Shown here: one piece after another, positions 1 to 5,414 of the stretch | Numbering within the stretch: position 1 is the first letter of the stretch | Layout of the letters: the number at the start of each line of letters is the position of its first letter | Assembly: GCA_945878355.1 (NCBI GenBank) | Contig: CAMCTC010000107.1 | Coordinates: 1-15,343 of the forward strand | DNA from: Bordetella parapertussis | Lineage (GTDB): Bacteria; Pseudomonadota; Gammaproteobacteria; Burkholderiales; Burkholderiaceae_C | Length of the DNA: 15,343 bases | Reading direction: 5' to 3' | The notes under the pieces: model-generated | Seen by the model: the letters and a program-made list of their open reading frames with translations, nothing else | Told to the model about the DNA's origin: nothing | Database searches by the model: none | Made by a program: the position numbers and the translations under genes

Positions 1-914
1 GCGAAACCCAGACCACCGGCCAGCATGTCTATCATCATCGGCATGCAGGTGGCGCTGCTGCGGGTGGCAAGAGCCAGCGCAAACGGGCCACGCAGCGCGT
101 GCAACGTGCCACCCAGGCTGGCCTCGGATCGCTTCCAGATCACCAGCACGGCCAAGACCAGCACCAGCACCGATGCCAACGCGAACGTCAACACAAAAGC
201 CGTCATCGCCTCCAAGGACCCCATGCCTGTCTTGGCCAGCTGCGACGCGCTCATGCACACCAGCACCAGCGGCAGCGGGTAGTTGAGCCAGCGCGTCAGC
301 GATTGGCAGCTCTGGTAGACGGTGTCGAGCGAGTTGGTCAAAGCATCCGACACCCGGCCTGGGACCTGGCTCACCGCGAAACCGAACAACAACGCAAACA
401 CCAAGGCCTTGAGCGTCTCGCCGCCGGCCAGCGCGGCGAAGATGTTGGCCGGAATCATGCTCAGCACCACCTCGCTGATCGTCACCGGTGGCTTGGGCGC
501 AGCGTCCACTGCCTTGAGCGACATCGCGGTGTCGCTGCTCTTGAGGTCGGCACCGACGATCTGGCCGAAAGACTGCAGTTTGGCGGGTGACAGGTCAGCC
601 CCCGGGCGGGCCAGCATCAGCGAGAACACGCCCACGGCTGCGGTCAGCAACGCGAACACGACAAACACGACCGCGACCCGACCCAGGATGCGGCTGGCGC
701 CGCCTTCCTTGAGCAGGCGCTGCAGGCTGAAGACGATCGCCGAGATCATGAAGGGCAGCACGATCATCTTCAGCAGGTCGACATAGACATCGCCGACGAC
801 GGCAAGATGCCTGCTGACGTCGGGTGCCATCACGCCGAGGGCGAAACCCAACGCCAGGCTGCCGATGATCACCCAGGGGTTGATGGCCAGTGCCAACAGG
901 GATTTGAGGTTCAT
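1..914 (-). CDS. Sodium:dicarboxylate/amino-acid symporter (DAACS/SDF family), C-terminus cut off by window edge
   Basis: Inner-membrane secondary transporter of the DAACS (SDF, GltP/DctA-like) family, which imports C4-dicarboxylates, glutamate, aspartate or neutral amino acids with Na+ or H+. I translated the minus strand from ATG at 914; 304 residues lie in the window, against about 400-450 for the family. Visible parts are hydrophobic segments at about residues 13-30, 46-66, 77-101, 168-182, 212-226 and 239-260, and the serine-rich re-entrant loop TRSSATCMP at 284-292. That loop matches the HP1 tip motif TRSSSxTLP, which lines the substrate site. The later NMDGT and HP2 motifs, which help decide the substrate, are outside the window. 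It starts 22 bp after the stop of the solute-binding protein gene, so it is probably in the same operon. Family assignment is firm; substrate is unknown. Confidence 0.9.
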   Translation of the reverse strand, partial: MNLKSLLALAINPWVIIGSLALGFALGVMAPDVSRHLAVVGDVYVDLLKMIVLPFMISAIVFSLQRLLKEGGASRILGRVAVVFVVFALLTAAVGVFSLMLARPGADLSPAKLQSFGQIVGADLKSSDTAMSLKAVDAAPKPPVTISEVVLSMIPANIFAALAGGETLKALVFALLFGFAVSQVPGRVSDALTNSLDTVYQSCQSLTRWLNYPLPLVLVCMSASQLAKTGMGSLEAMTAFVLTFALASVLVLVLAVLVIWKRSEASLGGTLHALRGPFALALATRSSATCMPMMIDMLAGGLGF

Positions 915-936
915 GGCTGGTGCTCTTGCGTTTTGC

Positions 937-1875
937 TTATTGCTCGAGAGCACGCAACACGCGGTCGATGTCGAGTTTGTCGCTGCGCTGGGCCAAGTAC
1001 ACGTTGATGAAGTTCATCAGTGCCATGTCGCCAATGTCGACGACGATGCCCAGCGTGTCCTCCATGTCCTTGAAGGTCACGGTGCGCAAGGTCAGCGCAA
1101 CAGCCGGATCGCTCTTGAGCAGGCGCTTGATCTCGAACTCGTCACGGTATGCGGCCGTGACCTCGCCGCTACGAACTGCCTTGACCACTTCGGGCCAACT
1201 GGCGTAAGCCTTGATCGTGGCTTTCGGGAAGCTCTGGATCGCGAAATCGGCAAATGACGACTTGGCGATCACGCCGATCGACCCCTTGAAGCCGCGCACG
1301 ACCTCGGGCACGGGACGGTCGCGGGCGAGCTGGGCAAAAGCCACCCGGTTGAGCGCCAGCGCATGCTTGAGCGACAGGTAAGGGTCGGAGAACTGCACAC
1401 GCTGCGCCCGGGCCAGCGTGCGCGAAAGCTTGCTGATGCCGACATCGGCTTCGCCGCGGGCGACGATGTCGACCACGTCGTTGAAGCTGTTGGCACTGCG
1501 GTTGAAGCGAACGCTGACCTTGAGCGCGCGGCCGATGTCCTCGGCCATGTCGACCTCCAGACCCGTCAGCTTGCCGTCTTTCACATAGAAGAAGGGCGGC
1601 GTGTCCACCCCGAGCATCGCCACCACGAGTTCGCCCCGGTTGACAATACGGGCAATGTCGGGCGCCAGCATGCGGCCATCGGCCACCCGCACCAGCGAAC
1701 TCCGCACCGCCGCCGGCGCGACAGGATGCAAGCTGGCTGAAGCGGCCGCGGCAGCAGACCGCGCAGCGGGCTGAACCGCACCAGCCGGTAAAGCGCCGCT
1801 CAGCAGCAGGCTCAACGCGCCAGCCCTCAGCGCAGCGCGCGCCAGGTTAGCGAAGAACGGTTTGAACAGCATCAT
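937..1875 (-). CDS. Periplasmic solute-binding protein, family 3 (amino-acid type)
   Basis: Exported ligand-binding protein of the SBP_bac_3 family, which normally captures amino acids in the periplasm. Of 312 residues, 1-33 form a signal peptide: basic n-region, hydrophobic core ALSLLLSGALPAGA, likely cleavage near AGA-V. An Ala-rich linker (about 34-65) precedes the binding fold (about 72-312). The fold opens with ELVVAMLGVDTPPFFY (82-97) and carries the hallmark SRTLARAQRVQFSDPY (151-166), whose Ser/Arg residues usually hold the ligand carboxylate, and AAYRDEFE (241-248), whose Asp usually contacts the amino group. No lipobox Cys is visible, so it should be soluble. Three starts are stacked (GTG 1878, ATG 1875, ATG 1872); an AAGG motif upstream fits the first two. 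No ABC permease or ATPase is adjacent. Instead a DAACS symporter follows 22 bp later, an unusual pairing. Confidence 0.85.
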   Translation of the reverse strand: MMLFKPFFANLARAALRAGALSLLLSGALPAGAVQPAARSAAAAASASLHPVAPAAVRSSLVRVADGRMLAPDIARIVNRGELVVAMLGVDTPPFFYVKDGKLTGLEVDMAEDIGRALKVSVRFNRSANSFNDVVDIVARGEADVGISKLSRTLARAQRVQFSDPYLSLKHALALNRVAFAQLARDRPVPEVVRGFKGSIGVIAKSSFADFAIQSFPKATIKAYASWPEVVKAVRSGEVTAAYRDEFEIKRLLKSDPAVALTLRTVTFKDMEDTLGIVVDIGDMALMNFINVYLAQRSDKLDIDRVLRALEQ

Positions 1876-1903
1876 CACGCGACAGCCTTGAGTAGAACTT
1901 CGG

Positions 1904-2185
1904 TCACCGGGGCGGCGCCGCGCCAGTGGGCACCGGCACGGCTGGTGCTGCGGGAAGGGTTGGCAAGGTCGGCACCGCGGGCAATGTCGGCACTGTGGGC
2001 AAGGTCGGCACCGTGGGCAAAGCCATGCCGACCGGCCCGCCAGAAGCGCGGGGCGCCGGTGCGGTTGCAGGCGGCCACTGCCTGCCGATCTGCACCCCCA
2101 GGAAGAACAGCAAGCCCATCAGCAGCAGCAGGCTGATGGCACCGACCCAGGCCAAGCGCCGGGTCATCGAGAAGCGGATTTCCAA
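1904..2185 (-). CDS. Small single-pass membrane protein with Pro/Thr repeat tail
   Basis: I do not recognise this 93-residue protein. One transmembrane helix (about residues 12-31, core AISLLLLMGLLFFLGVQIG) follows a basic N-terminus (MTRR). After it comes a Pro/Ala-rich region of about 60 residues with a PTLPTVP-like period-6 repeat, ending TGAAPPR. By the positive-inside rule the N-terminus should be cytoplasmic and the tail periplasmic. The start is probably TTG at 2185, because AGGAGA lies 5 nt upstream; the alternative ATG at 2167 (87 residues) has a poorer ribosome site. The gene begins 18 bp after the DUF4280 gene and ends 28 bp before the solute-binding protein start, so it sits in the same transcription unit. 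A role as a membrane anchor or envelope-spanning linker for its neighbours is only inference. The other long frame here has no membrane segment or start signal. Confidence 0.65.
   Translation of the reverse strand: MEIRFSMTRRLAWVGAISLLLLMGLLFFLGVQIGRQWPPATAPAPRASGGPVGMALPTVPTLPTVPTLPAVPTLPTLPAAPAVPVPTGAAPPR
1962..2015 (-). repeat. 18-bp tandem repeat encoding Pro-Thr/Leu-Pro units
   Basis: Three consecutive 18-bp units (from 1962, 1980 and 1998) differ by only a few bases. In the small membrane protein gene they encode the PTLPTVP/PTLPAVP part of the tail. A partial degenerate unit precedes them on the plus strand. Such in-frame repeats can change copy number and so vary the length of the tail. 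Confidence 0.75.
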
Positions 2186-2190
2186 AAGAA

Positions 2191-2196
2191 TCTCCT
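2191..2196 (-). promoter_or_regulatory. Ribosome binding site deciding the TTG start at 2185
   Basis: AGGAGA on the minus strand lies 5 nt before TTG at 2185. It supports this rare start codon over the internal ATG at 2167. Confidence 0.6.
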
Positions 2197-2203
2197 GGCA
2201 GCA

Positions 2204-2590
2204 TCAGGGCACCATCACGGTGAACTGACCGGGTACGTTGATCGAAATGACACCGCCCCACATGCACATCAGCTTCGAGCTGTTGCCCAGCGCCGGCATG
2301 TTGCCGATCAGCACGGTGGGTGCGCCCGGCAACCAGGGCGCGGTGGTCATTGGAATACAGGGCATAGGCACCAGCACGCCGAGCGCGGCAGCGGTCGCCG
2401 CCGCCACCATCGGGTTGGCCATCGACTGGCACATCACGAACGGCATCACATTGACCATCGGCTTGTTGTCCATGATGTTGGCCGCGGGCATGCCGGTCAT
2501 CACGAGGTTCAACGGCAGCACCATCAAGGTGCCCGGCGCCACGCCGAAAGTGCACTGCGTCATCGCGCCCCCACAGACCTGTTGCCCCAT
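2204..2590 (-). CDS. DUF4280 PAAR-like spike-tip protein
   Basis: 128-residue protein of the DUF4280 family, regarded as PAAR-like. PAAR proteins form the sharp tip on the VgrG trimer and connect effectors to the spike. Family features seen are VCGGAMTQCTFG (5-16), MDNKPMVNVMPF (40-51), PMPCIPMTTAPWLPG (75-89) and LMCMWGGVISINVPGQ (107-122). There are 17 Met and 5 Cys (residues 6, 13, 54, 78, 109); the Cys could bind a structural metal as the Cys/His set does in classical PAAR proteins, but that is inference. The protein is only the tip domain, with no extension and no toxin fused. It starts 3 bp after the MORN protein stop, behind an AAGGGG ribosome site. Position directly behind vgrG supports the tip role. 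Confidence 0.85.
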   Translation of the reverse strand: MGQQVCGGAMTQCTFGVAPGTLMVLPLNLVMTGMPAANIMDNKPMVNVMPFVMCQSMANPMVAAATAAALGVLVPMPCIPMTTAPWLPGAPTVLIGNMPALGNSSKLMCMWGGVISINVPGQFTVMVP

Positions 2591-2593
2591 TTC

Positions 2594-3367
2594 TCACCCC
2601 TTGAACAGCGATTCCAGCCTGACCAGCAGGCTGGGGGTGGCGGCACCTGGCGCCAGGCGGCGACCCTCGGCGTCGAAGCGTTCGGGCGGCGCAAGCGGCT
2701 TGCCCTTCTGGTAGGACTGCTCCTCCATCATGCGGCCATCGGGCCAAAAACGGCGTACCGGGCCGTGTAGCAGGTTGGCACGGTAGCTCATCACCTGCAC
2801 CACGGTGCCGGCGCCGTCGTAGTCGGTGGACTCGCCGTCGAGCAGGCCCTGGCGATACTGCGATCGGCGCACGACCCGGCCTTCGTGAAAAAAAGTCGCG
2901 ACGCCGTCGATCTGGCCCGCGCGCATGCGCAGCTGGGCGCTGACCTGGCCGGCCTGGTCGTACATCACCGAGGCCCCTTCGGGCAGGCCGGCGACAAAGT
3001 ACTGCTCGGCCAGGCAACGACCGTTCTGCCAGGTGCGGGTCAGACCTTCCTGGCGGCCCAGCCGGTAACCAGCTTCCTGCACCAGCGCGCCGTTGTCGTC
3101 GTGCAGTCGCAGCAGGCCGTCGAGCTGACCGTCGACATAGCTCGCGGACATCAGCGGCTGACCCTGCGGGCCAAAGCGCCGCATCTCGCCGTGCAGCACA
3201 CCGCCGCGCATCGCTGTGCTGGCCAGCAAGCGGCCTTGCGCATCCCGCTCCTCGACCACGGTCGACGCGGCCGAAGCACCCGCGGTCGTGCCGGCGGTCG
3301 CGCCGGCGGTCGTACCAGCGGGCACGACAGGCTGCTGCAGGGCTTGGGCGACAGGAGCGGTGGTCAT
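2594..3367 (-). CDS. MORN-repeat (YwqK-like) protein
   Basis: 257-residue protein made of MORN_2-type repeats of the kind annotated as YwqK-family antitoxin. A low-complexity Thr/Ala/Gly N-terminus (about 14-36) precedes seven or eight units of about 24 residues (40-235). Each unit holds a turn such as GGVLHG (55-60), DGQLDG (79-84), LGRQEG (103-108), AGLPEG (126-131), AGQIDG (150-155), GLLDG (174-178) and NLLHG (198-202), followed by aromatic/charged strands. No signal peptide or catalytic motif is visible. The gene sits between vgrG and the DUF4280 tip gene, 10 bp after the vgrG stop and 3 bp before the tip gene. Members near vgrG are often thought to be immunity or adaptor proteins. Here no partner toxin is seen, so an adaptor, chaperone or secreted cargo is equally possible. 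Confidence 0.75.
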   Translation of the reverse strand: MTTAPVAQALQQPVVPAGTTAGATAGTTAGASAASTVVEERDAQGRLLASTAMRGGVLHGEMRRFGPQGQPLMSASYVDGQLDGLLRLHDDNGALVQEAGYRLGRQEGLTRTWQNGRCLAEQYFVAGLPEGASVMYDQAGQVSAQLRMRAGQIDGVATFFHEGRVVRRSQYRQGLLDGESTDYDGAGTVVQVMSYRANLLHGPVRRFWPDGRMMEEQSYQKGKPLAPPERFDAEGRRLAPGAATPSLLVRLESLFKG

Positions 3368-3377
3368 CGCAGCGGGC

Positions 3378-5414
3378 TCAATTGATCTTCACCAGACCGC
3401 CCTTGACCGTGAGCATGCCGCCCCCGTCAACCGTCTGCGTCGCCGAAGCCTTGCTGTTGATCATCAAGCCCTTGTTGTCCAGGGTCGTGCCGGCCTCGTT
3501 GGTCAACCCGGTACCGGCCTTGTTGGTCAGTGCGGTGCCGGCCTTGTTGGTCAACGCAGTGCCCGCCTCGTTGGTCAGCGCAGTGCCAGCCTTGTTGGTC
3601 AGCGCAGTGCCAGCTTTGTTGGTCAGCGCGGTACCGGCCTCGTTGTCAACCGTGGTGCCGGCCTTCACCGCAACATCCTTGGCAGACTTGAAGCTGATGC
3701 TGCCGGTGACATCGAACAACAGGTCGCCGGTCACCTTCAAGGTGTAATTTCCCGTCACCTCATGGGTGAAGTCGGCCTCGTTGGTGTGGGTCTCGTTGCC
3801 CGTGATGGTGAGCGCGCGAACACCCTTGACGGTATGGGTCTCGTTGCCGGTCTTGACCGCCACGGTGCGGTCGCCTTTTTCAATCGTGTGGGTTTCGGCG
3901 CCTGCGGTCAGCGTGGTGCTGAGATCGTTCTCGATCTCGATCTTCATGTCCTTCTGGGCGTGGAGGTAGAACTCCTCGGAATCCTTCTTGTCCTCGAGCC
4001 GTATCTCGTTGCCAGCAGTGCCTTGCTTGGACGACTTGGTGCGGATCACGGTCTGGGTCTGGTTGGCGGGCAGCGTGACCGGCGTGGCATGGGTGCCGTT
4101 GTAGACGCAACCGGTGACGAGCGGCTGGTCCGGGTCGCCGTCGATGCAGCTGATCACCACCTCCTGGCCCACGCGCGGCAGGAACAGGCTGCCAAATCCT
4201 GCACCGGCCGCAGCCTGAGACACCCGCACCCAACAAGAGCAGGTGTCGTCCTTCTTGCCCAAGCGGTCCCAGTGGAATTGAACCTTGATGCGGCCGTTCT
4301 TGTCGGACCAGATTTCTTCGCCGCTGGGACCGACGACCACTGCCGTCTGACTGCCAGCCACTCTGGGCCTCGGCGCAACCCTGGGCGCGCGAAACGGCAC
4401 CGTGGCCGCGAAAGCTTCGAAGTGGTTCAGGTAGACGCCACCGCGCGCGGTGTGGTGGACCCGGCGCAGCACATGGCTGGCGTTGAGCGCGGCCAGGAAA
4501 TGTCCTGACAGCGTGAACTTGGTGCCGGCAGCGAAACCGTAGGCATAGCCGTCCCCGCGCAACACCTTGCTGTCGATCTGGCTGGCCTCGAGTCGCAGCT
4601 TGGCCAGCGCCGTGCCCTTGGCGGCGGTGGCGTACTTGCCGGGCCAGTCATAGACCTCGCCGTCTCCGGCACTGCCAGCCGAGGTGCCGAGCAGCGCGGT
4701 GGCCGGGTTCAGCGGGTCATAGTCATCGACCACATGGGTCTTGGTCACGAGCCTGTTTTCGACCTCCAGCGTGGCGATCGTGTCGATCATTCGCAGCGGC
4801 CCGGACTCGGGGAAGAAGCGAACCGCGTCGCTGCCGGTGCACGCCAAGTGGGCGGAGCTGGCGTCGGCCAGCACCATCGTGTGGCTGCCGGAGGCGAAGG
4901 TGAACCAGTAGAAGATGCCGTTGTCCTCCATCAGACGCGAGATGAAGTCGAACCCGGTCTCGTCGTACTGCACGCAGTAGTCCAGCGCCGTGTAGGTGCC
5001 GGTGAGCTTGTCGCTGACGGTCACGCCGGCGGCGGTCAGCACCGCCTTGACGATCTCGGGAACGGTCTTGGTCTGGTAGATCGCGCGGTCGCGCGCCAGC
5101 GTCAGCAGCCAGGCGGTGGGCACCACATCGGCGCTGTAGTAAGACAGACCGTTGTTGACACCGGTCTGCACAAAGCGCGAGGCGATGCCGTTGAAGTGGC
5201 GGGTCGGCCCATCGGTGACCGTCAGCGTGACCGTCACCGACTTGCCGATGATGTTGGCGGCCACCAGCGCGTTGTCCTCGCTCTGCATGTGCAGCGTGAG
5301 CTTGAACAGCTCGGAGATCCCCTCACTGGCCTCCATGTCGACGAGCAACAGCTTGTCAGCGCCCAGCGGTGTGGTCACCTTCATGAAGCTCGACAGTGCG
5401 AAGTCGGTTCTCAC
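3378..5414 (-). CDS. vgrG: VgrG spike protein (TssI), with octapeptide-repeat tail
   Basis: 678-residue T6SS spike that trimerises at the end of the Hcp tube and pierces the target. Residues 1-340 form the gp27-like base, with the conserved run YDETGFDFISRLMEDNGIFYWF (150-171). Residues about 350-440 are the gp5 OB-fold, with KNGRIKVQFHWDR (372-384), SCWVRVSQ (393-400) and FLPRVGQEVVISCIDGDPDQP (411-431). Residues about 465-580 form the beta-helix needle with GNETHT repeats. Residues 585-648 are eight copies of an AGTALTNK-like octapeptide, and the end is LTVKGGLVKIN. No C-terminal effector domain follows. The start is GTG at 5414 in a GTGA overlap with the clpV stop; ATG at 5384 is an alternative. 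The downstream MORN and PAAR-like genes probably supply the tip and adaptor. Confidence 0.95.
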   Translation of the reverse strand: MRTDFALSSFMKVTTPLGADKLLLVDMEASEGISELFKLTLHMQSEDNALVAANIIGKSVTVTLTVTDGPTRHFNGIASRFVQTGVNNGLSYYSADVVPTAWLLTLARDRAIYQTKTVPEIVKAVLTAAGVTVSDKLTGTYTALDYCVQYDETGFDFISRLMEDNGIFYWFTFASGSHTMVLADASSAHLACTGSDAVRFFPESGPLRMIDTIATLEVENRLVTKTHVVDDYDPLNPATALLGTSAGSAGDGEVYDWPGKYATAAKGTALAKLRLEASQIDSKVLRGDGYAYGFAAGTKFTLSGHFLAALNASHVLRRVHHTARGGVYLNHFEAFAATVPFRAPRVAPRPRVAGSQTAVVVGPSGEEIWSDKNGRIKVQFHWDRLGKKDDTCSCWVRVSQAAAGAGFGSLFLPRVGQEVVISCIDGDPDQPLVTGCVYNGTHATPVTLPANQTQTVIRTKSSKQGTAGNEIRLEDKKDSEEFYLHAQKDMKIEIENDLSTTLTAGAETHTIEKGDRTVAVKTGNETHTVKGVRALTITGNETHTNEADFTHEVTGNYTLKVTGDLLFDVTGSISFKSAKDVAVKAGTTVDNEAGTALTNKAGTALTNKAGTALTNEAGTALTNKAGTALTNKAGTGLTNEAGTTLDNKGLMINSKASATQTVDGGGMLTVKGGLVKIN
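3471..3662 (-). repeat. 24-bp tandem repeat (8 units) in vgrG
   Basis: Eight in-frame 24-bp units encode AGTTVDNE, AGTALTNK twice, AGTALTNE, AGTALTNK twice, AGTGLTNE and AGTTLDNK (VgrG residues 585-648). Synonymous and Lys/Glu differences between units show the array is not entirely fresh. The unit size suits a beta-helix rung, so copy-number change should lengthen or shorten the needle without breaking the frame. Confidence 0.9.

Noticed and set aside
1875..3017. 380-codon minus-strand frame across three genes, with an ADLAHS/ADIARG stretch resembling pentapeptide repeats
   Set aside because: The period is 6 residues, not 5, and comes from the 18-bp repeat read out of frame. The frame overlaps the MORN, DUF4280 and membrane-protein genes, which have clear family motifs or start signals.
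3216..4508. 430-codon plus-strand frame antisense to vgrG
   Set aside because: It mirrors the VgrG repeat and the high-GC codon pattern, and shows no family motif; vgrG on the other strand is certain.
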